In this document: piece by piece, positions 1 to 12,407 of the stretch | Numbering within the stretch: position 1 is the stretch's first letter | Layout of the letters: each line of letters begins with the position of its first letter | Notes under the pieces: generated by a model | Databases searched by the model: none | The model's input: the letters and a program-made list of their open reading frames with translations, nothing else | Told to the model about the DNA's origin: nothing | Assembly: GCA_001465025.1 (NCBI GenBank) | Contig: LNDO01000068.1 | Coordinates: 1-64,000, forward strand | DNA from: Pseudomonas sp. Ga0074129 | Lineage (GTDB): Bacteria > Pseudomonadota > Gammaproteobacteria > Pseudomonadales > Pseudomonadaceae | Length of the DNA: 64,000 nucleotides | Direction of reading: 5' to 3' | Position numbers and translations under genes: made by a program

Positions 1-90
1 GATCGTGACGCGTTCTTCAATGCTGAGTTCGTGATAGGACATAGGGCCGACACCTTACCGAAAGGTTCAGGTGTTGCACTCAGTTTCCGC
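1..90 (-). mobile_element. Edge of an IS30-family insertion sequence (5' end of transposase gene)
   Basis: Read on the minus strand from 42 down to 1, the sequence starts with ATG and encodes MSYHELSIEERVTI before leaving the window. This is the characteristic N-terminus of IS30-family transposases (M-S-Y-x-x-L-x-x-E-E-R). The roughly 50 bases upstream of that ATG (43 to about 90) would be the non-coding IS end. The motif GGTGTTGCACTCAG at 76-89 could belong to the terminal inverted repeat, but the other end is outside the window so the repeat cannot be matched. The exact outer boundary (between about 85 and 104) is inferred from where homology to the neighbouring gene resumes. Confidence 0.75.
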
Positions 91-256
91 GGCCGCCCCT
101 TATGAGGGCGGGGTGGAGGTTATCTATCAAGTGCACTCTGATCCAGGAGGGAGTGTGCCGGCCTGGCTAGCCAACAGTTTTGTTGTAGATGCCCCCTTTA
201 ATACGCTTATTAATCTTCGCAAGCTGGCAGAAAATTCAATCACGTCCACGCCATAA
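91..256 (+). pseudogene. 3' remnant of a START-domain lipid-binding protein gene, truncated by the IS
   Basis: The frame ending at the TAA at 254-256 encodes YEGGVEVIYQVHSDPGGSVP followed by AWLANSFVVDAPFNTL, which I recognise as the conserved C-terminus of the START-domain protein found beside gltA in other Pseudomonas. The same frame has two consecutive stops at 32-37, and the sequence to the left is the IS30 transposase start on the other strand. The gene has therefore lost everything upstream of roughly its last 50 codons. A GTG at 71 could nominally open a 61-codon reading frame, but its first residues lie in IS sequence and no Shine-Dalgarno precedes it. A functional protein is unlikely. 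Confidence 0.7.
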
Positions 257-260
257 ACAA

Positions 261-290
261 ACAAGGCTGCCCGAGGGCAGCCTTGTTTTT
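261..290. terminator. Bidirectional rho-independent terminator between START remnant and gltA
   Basis: ACAAGGCTGCCC (261-272) pairs with GGGCAGCCTTGT (275-286). The hairpin is followed by a T run on the plus strand and has an A-rich 5' flank that gives Us on the minus strand. It lies 14 nt beyond the gltA stop and just after the START remnant stop, so it can serve both convergent genes. Confidence 0.85.
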
Positions 291-303
291 TCGCACGAAA
301 GAA

Positions 304-1578
304 TTACTTCTTGATATCGCGCTTTTCGTAGCCGGTATACAACTGACGCGGACGGCCAATTTTGTATGGGCTAGAGAGCATTTCCTTCCAGTGCGAAATC
401 CAACCGACGGTACGCGCCAGTGCGAAAATCACGGTGAACATGCTGGTTGGGATGCCGATGGCTTTAAGGATGATGCCCGAGTAGAAGTCTACGTTCGGGT
501 ACAGATTGCGTTCCTTGAAGTACGGATCGGTCAGTGCGATCTCTTCGAGGCGCATAGCCAGTTGCAGTTGCGGGTCGTTGGTAATGCCCAGTTCCTTCAA
601 CACTTCGTCGCAGGTTTGTTTCATTACGGTGGCACGCGGATCGCGGTTTTTGTAAACGCGATGACCGAAGCCCATCAACTTGAATGGGTCATTCTTGTCT
701 TTGGCCTTGGCAATGAATGCATCGATATTATCTACGCTGCCGATCTCATCAAGCATGGTCAGTACAGCTTCGTTAGCGCCGCCGTGTGCCGGGCCCCAAA
801 GGGCTGCAATGCCCGCTGCAATACAGGCAAACGGGTTGGCACCCGACGAACCTGCAAGGCGTACGGTAGAGGTAGAAGCGTTTTGCTCATGGTCGGCATG
901 CAGGATAAAGATCTTATCCATAGCTTTAGCCAGCACCGGGCTGATCGGTTTGATCTCGCACGGGGTGTTGAACATCATGTGCAAGAAGTTTTCCGCATAA
1001 TTAAGGTCATTACGCGGGTACATCATGGGCTGACCCATGGAGTACTTGTACGTCATTGCAGCAATGGTCGGCATCTTCGCGACCAGGCGCATGGCCGAGA
1101 CTTCGCGGTGATGCGGATTATTGATGTCCAGAGAGTCGTGATAAAAGGCAGAAAGCGCGCCCACGACGCCACACATGATAGCCATTGGGTGTGCGTCGCG
1201 GCGAAAGCCATTGAAGAAGCTTTTCAGCTGCTCGTGAACCATGGTGTGGTTCTTGATGGTGCTAACAAACTTGGCTTTTTGTTCGGCGTTTGGCAGCTCA
1301 CCGTTCAGCAACAAATAGCAGGTTTCAAGATAATCAGACTGCTCAGCCAGTTGCTCAATCGGGTAGCCGCGGTGCAGCAAAATGCCTTGATCGCCGTCGA
1401 TGTAGGTGATCTTCGACTCGCACGAGGCAGTAGACATAAAGCCAGGATCAAATGTGAAACGGCCCGTGGCGGTTAAGCCCCGTACGTCAATTACATCGGG
1501 ACCAACGGTGCCGGTTAAAATGGGCAGCTCGACGGGGGCTGCGCCCTCGATGATCAACTGCGCTTTTTTGTCAGCCAT
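304..1578 (-). CDS. gltA: Citrate synthase (type II, hexameric)
   Basis: Condenses oxaloacetate and acetyl-CoA to citrate in the cytoplasm, the entry step of the TCA cycle. The 424-residue protein has the catalytic segments expected of the family: [24 protein letters not shown] and the late DFYSG aspartate. The start is set at MADKKAQ because AGGAGG lies 5 nt upstream and family members begin there; an upstream in-frame ATG would add 15 unrelated residues. It is transcribed divergently from the sdh-suc operon, from the strong promoter at 1638-1665. The terminator at 261-290 lies just downstream. Confidence 0.98.
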   Translation of the reverse strand: MADKKAQLIIEGAAPVELPILTGTVGPDVIDVRGLTATGRFTFDPGFMSTASCESKITYIDGDQGILLHRGYPIEQLAEQSDYLETCYLLLNGELPNAEQKAKFVSTIKNHTMVHEQLKSFFNGFRRDAHPMAIMCGVVGALSAFYHDSLDINNPHHREVSAMRLVAKMPTIAAMTYKYSMGQPMMYPRNDLNYAENFLHMMFNTPCEIKPISPVLAKAMDKIFILHADHEQNASTSTVRLAGSSGANPFACIAAGIAALWGPAHGGANEAVLTMLDEIGSVDNIDAFIAKAKDKNDPFKLMGFGHRVYKNRDPRATVMKQTCDEVLKELGITNDPQLQLAMRLEEIALTDPYFKERNLYPNVDFYSGIILKAIGIPTSMFTVIFALARTVGWISHWKEMLSSPYKIGRPRQLYTGYEKRDIKK

Positions 1579-1637
1579 GTGTGGCCTCCTAGTTATGCTT
1601 GAAATCATCAGACTGCCCCCCACGCAGGGCCCGACCC

Positions 1638-1665
1638 ACTATAGTGTGATAAATACGAATGTCAA
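1638..1665 (-). promoter_or_regulatory. Predicted sigma70 promoter of gltA
   Basis: On the minus strand TTGACA (1665-1660) and TATAGT (1643-1638) are separated by 16 bp, close to consensus. The predicted start near 1631 gives a 5' leader of about 50 nt before the gltA ATG at 1578. Prediction from sequence only. Confidence 0.7.
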
Positions 1666-1779
1666 TTTGCGAGAACCCATGTGGGAGAAGGGTTTGCGGG
1701 CATTTCTTGCGGTTTGAGTAAGGCCCTTTACGCCATTTATTGATGCTGTGCAATGCGCTTTTAGGTAGGGGGCTTTGCA

Positions 1780-1808
1780 TTGTCATTAGTAACCTAACTG
1801 TCTATACT
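1780..1808 (+). promoter_or_regulatory. Predicted sigma70 promoter of the sdhCDAB-suc operon
   Basis: TTGTCA (1780-1785) and TATACT (1803-1808) have a 17-bp spacer. Transcription would start near 1815 and leave an untranslated leader of roughly 125 nt before the GTG start of sdhC. That is long enough to hold post-transcriptional control, although I see no recognisable riboswitch in it. Confidence 0.65.
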
Positions 1809-1941
1809 CTCGGCCCAACTACCAAGGGCTTTACGCCTGTTTTCTGGTGGTTGTCACTCCTTGGGTGATGGGTACCTGACCAGTGCACTTCCCGACAACT
1901 TTGCCCTGATAGTTAGGGGCTCTCAGTGTGATAAAAAAGCC

Positions 1942-2316
1942 GTGAATAGCCAAAGACCTGTAAACCTAGACCTTAGGACGATCAAACTTCCTATCACTGG
2001 CGTTACGTCATTCCTTCACCGCGTTTCTGGAATCATTCTGTTCTTCGGCATTGCCGTGCTGCTGTATGGGCTCGACAAGTCGCTGGCATCAGCAGAAGGT
2101 TTTGCCGAGGTGAAAGAGTGTCTGACCAGCCCGCTGGCCAAGTTCGTGATTTGGGGTTTGTTGTCCGCTCTGCTGTACCACCTGGTGGCCGGTGTACGCC
2201 ACTTGATCATGGATATGGGCATCGGTGAGACGCTGGAAGGCGGCAAGCTGGGCTCGAAAATCGTTCTGGTCGTTTCCACGATCGTGATCGTGCTGCTGGG
2301 GGTGTGGATATGGTAA
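1942..2316 (+). CDS. sdhC: Succinate dehydrogenase cytochrome b556 subunit
   Basis: Membrane anchor of complex II, binding heme b and ubiquinone together with SdhD. The start is taken as the GTG that gives VNSQRPVNLDLRTIKLP, the usual N-terminus of Pseudomonas SdhC; the upstream open frame (to 1861) encodes unrelated residues. Three hydrophobic segments are visible. SFLHRVSG (about residues 23-30) matches the quinone-site motif, and the His in LLYHLVAGVRH (about residue 80) corresponds to the family's heme ligand. At 124 residues the length is normal. It overlaps sdhD by 7 nt, implying translational coupling. Confidence 0.95.
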   Translation: MNSQRPVNLDLRTIKLPITGVTSFLHRVSGIILFFGIAVLLYGLDKSLASAEGFAEVKECLTSPLAKFVIWGLLSALLYHLVAGVRHLIMDMGIGETLEGGKLGSKIVLVVSTIVIVLLGVWIW

Positions 2317-2678
2317 CCAACGTCACTAACTTCTCGCGTTCCGGTCTGTATGACTGGATGGCGCAGCGTGTGTCGGCTGTCGTCCTCGCGGCTTATGTGC
2401 TTTTTCTGCTCGGCTTTGTAATCGCTAGCCCAGGGCTGGGCTATGCCGAGTGGCATGCACTGTTCTCCAACAACGCAATGCGTATTTTCAGTCTGCTGAC
2501 CTTGGTGGCGCTCAGCGTTCACGCCTGGGTTGGTATGTGGACAATTTCCACCGACTACCTGACGCCTATGGCTATCGGTAAGTGGGCGACTGTTGTGCGT
2601 TTTCTGTTCCAGGCCGCGTGTGGTATTGCCATGTTCGCGTTTTTCGTCTGGGGTGTGCAGATTTTTTGGGGTAACTGA
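2310..2678 (+). CDS. sdhD: Succinate dehydrogenase membrane anchor subunit
   Basis: Second membrane anchor of complex II. The 122-residue protein starts MVTNVTNFSRSGLYDWM and has three transmembrane segments. His71 in SVHAWVGMW is at the position of the heme b ligand of the E. coli protein. The ATG at 2310 lies inside the end of sdhC; a GTG two codons upstream (2304) is possible but less like homologues. The sdhA ATG follows 3 nt after the stop. Confidence 0.95.
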   Translation: MVTNVTNFSRSGLYDWMAQRVSAVVLAAYVLFLLGFVIASPGLGYAEWHALFSNNAMRIFSLLTLVALSVHAWVGMWTISTDYLTPMAIGKWATVVRFLFQAACGIAMFAFFVWGVQIFWGN

Positions 2679-2681
2679 TCC

Positions 2682-4454
2682 ATGACAAGCATTCGCACTC
2701 TCTCTTATGACGCCATCATTATCGGTGGCGGCGGCGCAGGCATGCGCGCTGCGCTGCAGTTGTCTCAGGGCGGCCACAAAACAGCCGTTGTAACAAAGGT
2801 GTTCCCGACGCGTTCGCACACCGTTTCTGCTCAGGGCGGCATCACCTGCGCCATCGCTTCGGCAGATCCGAACGATGATTGGCGCTGGCATATGTACGAT
2901 ACCGTCAAAGGCTCCGACTATATCGGTGACCAAGACGCTATCGAGTACATGTGTTCCGTAGGTCCGGAAGCGGTATTTGAGCTTGAGCACATGGGCTTGC
3001 CGTTCTCCCGCACCGAGCAAGGGCGTATTTATCAGCGTCCATTCGGTGGTCAGTCGAAAGGTCCGGATAACCCGACCCAGGCCGCTCGCACCTGCGCCGC
3101 AGCTGACCGTACGGGTCATGCTCTGCTGCACACCCTTTATCAAGCCAACCTGAAGAACGGTACTTCGTTCCTCAATGAGTGGTACGCGGTTGATCTGGTT
3201 AAAAACCAAGACGGCGTGATTGTGGGTGTTATAGCCATCTGTATCGAAACTGGCGAAACCGTTTACATCCGCTCCAAGGCCACCGTGCTGGCTACGGGTG
3301 GTGCGGGCCGTATCTACGCCTCGACCACCAATGCCCTGATTAACACCGGTGACGGTGTTGGCATGGCTCTGCGTGCTGGCGTACCGGTACAAGATATTGA
3401 AATGTGGCAGTTCCACCCGACCGGTATCGCCGGCGCGGGTACGCTGGTTACCGAAGGCTGCCGTGGTGAGGGTGGTTACCTCATCAACAAGCATGGCGAG
3501 CGTTTCATGGAACGTTATGCACCAAACGCCAAAGACCTCGCGGGTCGTGACGTAGTAGCACGTTCGATGGTCAAAGAAATCATTGCCGGCAACGGCTGTG
3601 GCCCTGACGGCGATCACGTGATGCTCAAGCTCGATCACTTGGGCGAAGAAGTGTTGCACAGCCGTCTGCCTGGTATCTGTGAACTGTCCAAGACCTTTGC
3701 TCACGTTGACCCGGTTGTTGCTCCGATCCCGGTTGTTCCAACCTGCCACTACATGATGGGCGGCGTGCCGACCAATATTCATGGTCAGGCGATTACTCAG
3801 GATGCCAATGGCAACGACAAAATCATCGAAGGCCTGTTTGCCGTAGGTGAAGTGGCTTGCGTATCTGTGCACGGTGCAAACCGTCTGGGTGGTAACTCGC
3901 TGCTTGACCTGGTTGTATTCGGTCGTGCTGCCGGTCTGCACCTGGAAAAAGCGCTTAAAGAAGGCGTTGATTACCGCGGTGCGTCGGAAACTGATCTTGA
4001 TCTGTCGCTTGCTCGCCTCGCAGGTGTCAACGAGCGAACCACTGGTGAAGACGTAGCACCTCTGCGTAAAGAGCTGCAAACCTGCATGCAGAACTACTTC
4101 GGTGTGTTCCGCACCGGCGAGTACATGCAAAAAGGTATCGAACAACTGGTCGACCTGCGTGAGCGGATCGCGAACGTTAAGATCGCGGACAAGAGCCAGG
4201 CGTTCAACACTGCGCGTATCGAAGCGTTGGAACTGCAAAACTTGCTGGAAGTGGCTGAAGCAACCGCTATCGCTGCTGAAGGTCGCAAAGAGTCTCGTGG
4301 CGCGCATGCCCGTGAAGACTTCGAAGAGCGCGACGACGAAAATTGGCTTTGCCACTCCATGTACTTCTCCCAAGAGAAGCGCGTGGGCAAGCGTGCGGTC
4401 AACTTCTCGCCGAAGACAGTTCCGGCGTTTGAACCCAAGATTCGGACTTATTAA
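2682..4454 (+). CDS. sdhA: Succinate dehydrogenase flavoprotein subunit
   Basis: Catalytic subunit oxidising succinate to fumarate with covalently bound FAD. The 590-residue length is standard. The dinucleotide fold is at the N-terminus ([14 protein letters not shown], about residues 11-24). His46 in [10 protein letters not shown] is the expected FAD attachment residue, and [13 protein letters not shown] carries active-site residues. The C-terminal part ends in the family's R-T-Y. It is followed after 11 nt by sdhB. Confidence 0.98.
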   Translation: MTSIRTLSYDAIIIGGGGAGMRAALQLSQGGHKTAVVTKVFPTRSHTVSAQGGITCAIASADPNDDWRWHMYDTVKGSDYIGDQDAIEYMCSVGPEAVFELEHMGLPFSRTEQGRIYQRPFGGQSKGPDNPTQAARTCAAADRTGHALLHTLYQANLKNGTSFLNEWYAVDLVKNQDGVIVGVIAICIETGETVYIRSKATVLATGGAGRIYASTTNALINTGDGVGMALRAGVPVQDIEMWQFHPTGIAGAGTLVTEGCRGEGGYLINKHGERFMERYAPNAKDLAGRDVVARSMVKEIIAGNGCGPDGDHVMLKLDHLGEEVLHSRLPGICELSKTFAHVDPVVAPIPVVPTCHYMMGGVPTNIHGQAITQDANGNDKIIEGLFAVGEVACVSVHGANRLGGNSLLDLVVFGRAAGLHLEKALKEGVDYRGASETDLDLSLARLAGVNERTTGEDVAPLRKELQTCMQNYFGVFRTGEYMQKGIEQLVDLRERIANVKIADKSQAFNTARIEALELQNLLEVAEATAIAAEGRKESRGAHAREDFEERDDENWLCHSMYFSQEKRVGKRAVNFSPKTVPAFEPKIRTY

Positions 4455-4465
4455 GGGTGACTGGT

Positions 4466-5170
4466 ATGTTGAACGTCAGTGTTTATCGCTATAACCCGGA
4501 GCAAGATGCCGCTCCGTTTATGCAAGAGTTCAAAGTTGATACCGGTGGCAAGGATGTCATGGTTCTGGACGTGCTTGCGCTGATCAAAGAGCAGGACGTG
4601 ACCTTCTCCTACCGTCGTTCGTGCCGGGAAGGGGTGTGTGGCTCCGATGGCATGAATATCAACGGTAAGAACGGTTTGGCATGCATTACGCCACTGTCAG
4701 CCACCGTTAAAAACAACAAGTTGGTTGTTCGCCCACTGCCAGGTTTGCCAGTGATTCGTGACCTTGTTGTTGATATGAGCATCTTCTACAAGCAATACGA
4801 GAAGGTGCAGCCGTTCCTGCAAAACGATACACCGGCACCGGCTATTGAGCGTCTGCAATCGCCAGAAGAGCGTGAGAAACTGGACGGCCTGTACGAATGC
4901 ATTTTGTGCGCTTGCTGTTCTACCAGTTGCCCATCGTTCTGGTGGAACCCAGACAAGTTCCTCGGTCCCGCTGCATTGCTGCAGGCTTACCGTTTCTTGG
5001 CGGATAGCCGCGACACCAAAACTGAAGAGCGTTTGGCGTCGCTGGATGACCCGTTCAGTGTTTTCCGTTGCCGCAGCATCATGAACTGCGTGAACGTTTG
5101 CCCGAAAGGTCTGAACCCGACTAAGGCGATTGGCCACGTACGCAACATGTTGCTGCAAAGCGGTACCTGA
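4466..5170 (+). CDS. sdhB: Succinate dehydrogenase iron-sulfur subunit
   Basis: Electron-transfer subunit of complex II linking the flavoprotein to quinone. The 234-residue protein has the plant-type 2Fe-2S cysteines in SCREGVCGSDG and GLAC. The 4Fe-4S and 3Fe-4S cysteines are in CILCACCSTSCP, CRSIMNC and VNVCPKG. The start is placed at MLNVSVYRYNPEQD, which has AAGGG about 8 nt upstream and matches homologues; a GTG at 4457 would add three residues. A series of stem-loops separates it from sucA. Confidence 0.97.
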   Translation: MLNVSVYRYNPEQDAAPFMQEFKVDTGGKDVMVLDVLALIKEQDVTFSYRRSCREGVCGSDGMNINGKNGLACITPLSATVKNNKLVVRPLPGLPVIRDLVVDMSIFYKQYEKVQPFLQNDTPAPAIERLQSPEEREKLDGLYECILCACCSTSCPSFWWNPDKFLGPAALLQAYRFLADSRDTKTEERLASLDDPFSVFRCRSIMNCVNVCPKGLNPTKAIGHVRNMLLQSGT

Positions 5171-5198
5171 TTCGCTTCTTCTGCTAGACCTGTAACAC

Positions 5199-5317
5199 CT
5201 ACGGCGCTGGTTTAACACCCAGCGCCGTAGTTATAGCCAGGGCCGCTGTTTACAAAGTGGCGGCCCTTAACTTGAAAAATATGACGACCAGCAGGGGCAT
5301 CCGGGCTGGTGCCCGGA
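5199..5317 (+). other. Three consecutive stem-loops between sdhB and sucA
   Basis: Three inverted repeats occupy the 247-bp gap. CTACGGCGCTGG (5199-5210) pairs perfectly with 5219-5230. AGGGCCGC (5239-5246) pairs with 5260-5267. TCCGGGC (5300-5306) pairs with 5311-5317 around a tetraloop. None is followed by a clean T run, so they look more like attenuation, processing or mRNA-stability elements than full terminators. Function is inferred. Confidence 0.55.
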
Positions 5318-5417
5318 CTATCTGCGGGATCCGTAGTGGCCTACCAGTCGCTGCTTAAGGACTGAAGGTCATGCGGTTTCTTCGCCGGTGGTGTCCCCTT
5401 ACCGAGGGTGACCAAGC

Positions 5418-8249
5418 ATGCAAGAAAGCGTGATGCAGCGCATGTGGGACAGTGCCCACCTATCCGGTGGTAACGCTGCCTATGTGGAAGAGCTCTATGA
5501 GCTTTACCTGCACGATCCCAACGCTGTGCCAGAAGAGTGGCGCACTTACTTCCAGAAGTTGCCGACTGACGGCAGCGCTGCCACAGACGTATCGCATTCA
5601 ACGATCCGCGATCATTTCGTCCTGCTCGCTAAAAACCAGCGCCGCGCCCAACCGGTGTCAGCTGGCAGTGTGAGCAGCGAGCACGAAAAGAAGCAGGTCG
5701 AAGTGCTGCGCCTGATTCAGGCCTATCGCATGCGTGGCCATCAAGCCGCTCAACTCGATCCGCTTGGGCTCTGGCAGCGGAGTGTTCCGGCTGATCTGGC
5801 GATCAATCACTACGGCCTGACCGATGCCGATCTGGACACCACTTTCCGTACCGGTGGTCTGTTCATTGGCAAGGAAGAGGCTACTCTGCGCGAAATTCGC
5901 GATGCGTTGCAGCAGACATATTGCCGCACCATCGGTGCCGAATTTACCCATATCGTCGATTCCGAGCAGCGCAGCTGGTTTCAGCAGCGTTTGGAAAGCG
6001 TGCGTGGTCGCCCTCAGTTTTCCGCTGACGTGCAGAGCCACTTGCTTGAGCGCCTAACAGCTGCTGAAGGTTTGGAAAAATACCTGGGCACCAAATACCC
6101 AGGCACCAAGCGCTTTGGTCTGGAAGGTGGCGAGAGTCTTATTCCGCTGCTGGACGAAGTCATTCAGCGTTCTGGTTCTTATGGCACCAAAGAAGTCGTT
6201 ATTGGTATGGCACACCGTGGCCGCCTGAACGTACTGGTCAACACCTTCGGTAAGAACCCGCGCGATTTGTTCGACGAGTTTGAAGGCAAGAAGACCGCAG
6301 GTCTGTCTTCGGGTGACGTGAAATACCACCAAGGTTTCTCTTCCAACGTGATGACTGCCGGCGGTGAAGTTCACCTTGCAATGGCATTCAACCCGTCTCA
6401 CCTGGAAATTGTTTCGCCTGTGGTCGAAGGCTCTGTGCGTGCCCGTCAGGATCGTCGCAACGACACCATTGGTGAGAAGGTTCTGCCGGTCTCTCTGCAT
6501 GGCGACGCTGCATTCGCCGGCCAGGGTGTGGTCATGGAAACCTTCCAGATGTCGCAGACCCGTGGTTTTAAAACGGGCGGCACCATCCACATCGTAATCA
6601 ACAACCAAGTCGGCTTCACCATCAGCAACCCGCTGGACTCGCGCTCAACCGAGTACTGCACTGATGTGGCGAAGATGATTCAAGCGCCGATCTTGCACGT
6701 TAACGGTGATGATCCAGAAGCCGTACTGTTCGTGACTCAACTGGCTGTTGATTACCGCATGCAGTACAAGCGTGATGTGGTGATCGACCTGGTTTGCTAC
6801 CGCCGTCGTGGGCACAACGAAGCGGACGAGCCAAGCGGCACCCAGCCGATCATGTATCAGCAAATCACCAAACAGCGCACCACGCGTGAGTTGTATGCCG
6901 ATGCCTTGATTGCAGCTGCCAGCCAATCTGTCGAAGATGTGCAAGCCAAGATCGACGAATACCGCACGGCGCTTGATAACGGCCAGCATGTGGTTAAGAG
7001 CTTGGTCAAGGAACCCAACAAAGAGCTGTTTGTTGATTGGCGTCCTTACTTGGGTCACACCTGGACCGCGCGTCACGACACCCGCTTTGATCTTAAAACC
7101 TTGCAGGATCTATCCAACAAGTTGTTGGAAATACCCGAAGGTTTTGTCGTTCAGCGCCAGGTGGCGAAGATCCTTGAAGATCGTCAAAAAATGGGTGCCG
7201 GTGCCCTGTCGATCAACTGGGGCTATGCCGAAACAATGGCTTACGCCACCTTGTTGTTTGAAGGCCATCCTATCCGCATGACCGGCCAAGATATTGGTCG
7301 CGGCACCTTTTCGCACCGCCATGCAGTGCTGCATAACCAGAAAGATGCCAATGCGTTCGTTCCGCTGAAAACGCTGTACGAAGGTCAGCCGCGATTCGAC
7401 CTGTACGACTCCTTCCTTTCGGAAGAGGCCGTTCTGGCTTTTGAATACGGTTATTCGACCACTCAACCCAATGCATTGGTGATTTGGGAAGCGCAGTTTG
7501 GTGACTTCGCCAACGGTGCTCAGGTCGTATTTGACCAGTTCATCTCCAGTGGCGAGCACAAGTGGGGCCGTCTGTGCGGCCTGACCATGCTGCTACCGCA
7601 CGGTTATGAAGGGCAGGGGCCTGAGCACAGCTCGGCGCGTTTAGAGCGCTATCTGCAATTGTGTGCTGAGCACAATATGCAAGTTGCGGTGCCCACCACG
7701 CCTGCGCAGATCTACCACTTGCTGCGTCGTCAGGTGATTCGCCCGCTGCGCAAGCCATTGGTCGTATTGACTCCCAAGTCGCTGCTGCGTCACAAATTAG
7801 CCATCTCGACGCTGGAAGATCTGGCCGAAGGTTCCTTCCAGACCGTGATACCGGAACTTGATGCAATTGATCCGAAGAAGGTCGAGCGGTTGGTGCTGTG
7901 CAGCGGCAAGGTTTACTACGATTTGCTGGAAAAACGTCGCAACGAAGGCCGCGAAGACATCGCCATCGTGCGCATCGAGCAACTCTACCCGTTCCCGGAA
8001 GATGATCTTGCCGAGGCTATTGCCCCGTACAAGAACCTCAAACACATCGTCTGGTGTCAGGAAGAGCCTATGAACCAGGGGGCCTGGTATTGCAGCCAGC
8101 ATCACATGCGTCGCGTGGTGACAGCGCATAAGAAAGCGTTGTTCCTTGAATATGCTGGCCGTGATGCGTCTGCTGCACCTGCTTGTGGCTACGCTTCGAT
8201 GCACGCTGAACAGCAGGAAAAACTCCTGCTAGATGCCTTTACTGTTTAA
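5418..8249 (+). CDS. sucA: 2-oxoglutarate dehydrogenase E1 component
   Basis: Thiamine-diphosphate-dependent decarboxylase of the 2-oxoglutarate dehydrogenase complex, passing the succinyl group to the SucB lipoyl domain. At 943 residues it is full length. The N-terminal segment (MWDSAHLSGGNAAYVEELY) resembles the family's E2-binding region. MAHRGRLNVL and HGDAAFAGQG are typical thiamine-binding and active-site motifs, and GQDIGRGTFSHRHAV marks the transketolase-like central domain. The gene follows sdhB without an obvious new promoter and is probably cotranscribed. Confidence 0.97.
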   Translation: MQESVMQRMWDSAHLSGGNAAYVEELYELYLHDPNAVPEEWRTYFQKLPTDGSAATDVSHSTIRDHFVLLAKNQRRAQPVSAGSVSSEHEKKQVEVLRLIQAYRMRGHQAAQLDPLGLWQRSVPADLAINHYGLTDADLDTTFRTGGLFIGKEEATLREIRDALQQTYCRTIGAEFTHIVDSEQRSWFQQRLESVRGRPQFSADVQSHLLERLTAAEGLEKYLGTKYPGTKRFGLEGGESLIPLLDEVIQRSGSYGTKEVVIGMAHRGRLNVLVNTFGKNPRDLFDEFEGKKTAGLSSGDVKYHQGFSSNVMTAGGEVHLAMAFNPSHLEIVSPVVEGSVRARQDRRNDTIGEKVLPVSLHGDAAFAGQGVVMETFQMSQTRGFKTGGTIHIVINNQVGFTISNPLDSRSTEYCTDVAKMIQAPILHVNGDDPEAVLFVTQLAVDYRMQYKRDVVIDLVCYRRRGHNEADEPSGTQPIMYQQITKQRTTRELYADALIAAASQSVEDVQAKIDEYRTALDNGQHVVKSLVKEPNKELFVDWRPYLGHTWTARHDTRFDLKTLQDLSNKLLEIPEGFVVQRQVAKILEDRQKMGAGALSINWGYAETMAYATLLFEGHPIRMTGQDIGRGTFSHRHAVLHNQKDANAFVPLKTLYEGQPRFDLYDSFLSEEAVLAFEYGYSTTQPNALVIWEAQFGDFANGAQVVFDQFISSGEHKWGRLCGLTMLLPHGYEGQGPEHSSARLERYLQLCAEHNMQVAVPTTPAQIYHLLRRQVIRPLRKPLVVLTPKSLLRHKLAISTLEDLAEGSFQTVIPELDAIDPKKVERLVLCSGKVYYDLLEKRRNEGREDIAIVRIEQLYPFPEDDLAEAIAPYKNLKHIVWCQEEPMNQGAWYCSQHHMRRVVTAHKKALFLEYAGRDASAAPACGYASMHAEQQEKLLLDAFTV

Positions 8250-8260
8250 CGCCTTCGCGA

Positions 8261-8287
8261 AGCAGGCGGCCAATTGAGCCGCCTGCT
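8261..8287 (+). other. Stem-loop between sucA and sucB
   Basis: AGCAGGCGGC (8261-8270) and its exact complement at 8278-8287 form a perfect 10-bp stem with a 7-nt loop. It sits 11 nt after the sucA stop and about 30 nt before the sucB start. No T run follows, so processing or stability is more likely than termination. Confidence 0.55.
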
Positions 8288-8318
8288 CGAACAAACCGAA
8301 TTTAAGGAACCACACACA

Positions 8319-9533
<1,215 letters not shown>

Positions 9534-9546
9534 TCCCTGTGCACGT

Positions 9547-9569
9547 GGCGAGCCTCACAAGGGTTCGCC
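9547..9569 (+). other. Stem-loop between sucB and lpdG
   Basis: GGCGAGCC (9547-9554) pairs with GGTTCGCC (9562-9569), with one G-U pair and a 7-nt loop. It fills most of the 62-nt gap. Regulatory role is inferred only from its position. Confidence 0.4.
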
Positions 9570-9592
9570 CGGTTTTATCCGATAAGGAATGA

Positions 9593-11032
<1,440 letters not shown>

Positions 11033-11046
11033 CGCGGTGTGGGTAT

Positions 11047-11091
11047 GAACCGTGTATTAACCGATTAGAGTTATCGGCCAATACGCGGTTC
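11047..11091 (+). other. Nested stem-loop between lpdG and sucC
   Basis: GAACCGTGTATT (11047-11058) pairs with AATACGCGGTTC (11080-11091) with one G-U pair. Inside it CCGAT (11061-11065) pairs with ATCGG (11073-11077). It begins 14 nt after the lpdG stop in a 208-bp gap and is the longest hairpin of the operon's intercistronic series. No T run follows. Confidence 0.5.
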
Positions 11092-11240
11092 AAACTCGAA
11101 GAACCACGGCCGGTTGCCCGCCAACAGCCCACGGGTTGTGCGGAAAACCGGTCGGATTGCTACAGAGGCAATCACAGGTGGTGCGGCACCATAAGTGCAG
11201 CACCGTATGCGCAATACCTAAACGAAGACGGTAGACAAGC

Positions 11241-12407
11241 ATGAATCTCCACGAGTATCAGGGTAAGCAGCTGTTCGCTGAATACGGCCTGCCCGTATCC
11301 AAGGGCTTCGCGGTAAACACCCCGGAAGAAGCCGCAGCAGCATGCGAAAAAATCGGCGGCACTGAGTGGGTCGTTAAGGCTCAAGTCCACGCCGGTGGCC
11401 GCGGTAAAGCGGGCGGCGTGAAGCTGGTTAAGAGCAAAGAAGACGCCCAAGCCTTCGCCGCTCATTGGCTGGGCAAGCGTTTGGTGACTTACCAAACTGA
11501 TGCCAATGGTCAGCCGGTCAACCAGATTCTGGTCGAGTCCTGCACCGATATCGCCAAGGAACTGTACCTGGGCGCTGTGGTTGATCGTTCAAGCCGTCGT
11601 ATCGTGTTCATGGCCTCCACCGAAGGTGGCGTGGACATCGAGAAAATCGCTCACGACACCCCTGAAAAGATCCTCAAGGCAACCATAGACCCATTGGTCG
11701 GCGCTCAGCCGTTCCAAGGCCGTGAGCTGGCATTCCAGCTGGGTCTGGAAGGTGATCAGATCAAACAGTTCACCCAGATCTTCGTCGGTCTGGCCAAGCT
11801 GTTCCAGGACTATGACCTGGCACTGCTGGAAGTGAACCCGCTGGTGATCAAGGCCGACGGCAATCTGCATTGCCTCGATGCCAAGATCAACATCGACAGC
11901 AACGCCATGTACCGCCAGCCTAAACTGCGCGCCATGCATGACCCGTCCCAGGATGACCCGCGTGAAGCCCACGCTGCCAAGTTCGAACTGAACTACGTTG
12001 CCCTTGAAGGCAACATCGGCTGCATGGTGAACGGTGCTGGTCTGGCCATGGGCACCATGGACATCGTCAACCTGCACGGCGGCAAACCAGCCAACTTCCT
12101 CGACGTAGGCGGCGGTGCTACCAAAGAGCGCGTAACCGAAGCGTTCAAAATCATCCTGTCCGACAGCAACGTTGCTGCCGTTCTGGTGAACATCTTTGGC
12201 GGTATCGTACGTTGCGACATGATTGCCGAAGGCATCATTGGCGCCGTAAAAGAAGTCGGCGTGAAAATCCCGGTCGTTGTGCGCCTTGAAGGCAACAACG
12301 CTGAGCTGGGCGCTAAAGTACTGGCAGAAAGCGGCCTGAACATCATCGCGGCAACCAGCCTGACTGACGCTGCTCAGCAAGTCGTCAAAGCTGCGGAGGG
12401 CAAATAA
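11241..12407 (+). CDS. sucC: Succinyl-CoA synthetase beta subunit
   Basis: ADP-forming succinate-CoA ligase, beta chain, giving substrate-level ATP from succinyl-CoA. The 388-residue protein has the N-terminal ATP-grasp motif ([31 protein letters not shown]) and the C-terminal CoA-ligase fold with [15 protein letters not shown]. Its TAA overlaps the sucD ATG (TAATG), typical of translational coupling of the two subunits. Confidence 0.98.
   Translation: MNLHEYQGKQLFAEYGLPVSKGFAVNTPEEAAAACEKIGGTEWVVKAQVHAGGRGKAGGVKLVKSKEDAQAFAAHWLGKRLVTYQTDANGQPVNQILVESCTDIAKELYLGAVVDRSSRRIVFMASTEGGVDIEKIAHDTPEKILKATIDPLVGAQPFQGRELAFQLGLEGDQIKQFTQIFVGLAKLFQDYDLALLEVNPLVIKADGNLHCLDAKINIDSNAMYRQPKLRAMHDPSQDDPREAHAAKFELNYVALEGNIGCMVNGAGLAMGTMDIVNLHGGKPANFLDVGGGATKERVTEAFKIILSDSNVAAVLVNIFGGIVRCDMIAEGIIGAVKEVGVKIPVVVRLEGNNAELGAKVLAESGLNIIAATSLTDAAQQVVKAAEGK

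Noticed and set aside
71-256. Independent 61-residue gene starting at GTG 71
   Set aside because: Its first codons lie in IS30 sequence and the rest is the C-terminus of a START-domain protein, so it is a truncated remnant.
283-1476. 397-codon plus-strand frame opposite gltA
   Set aside because: Shadow of gltA; no ribosome-binding site or recognisable domain.
2016-4373. 785-codon open frame on the minus strand across sdhC, sdhD and sdhA
   Set aside because: It is the antisense of three certain genes. The translation has no family resemblance and is rich in His, Thr and Arg, a typical product of codon bias in the real strand.
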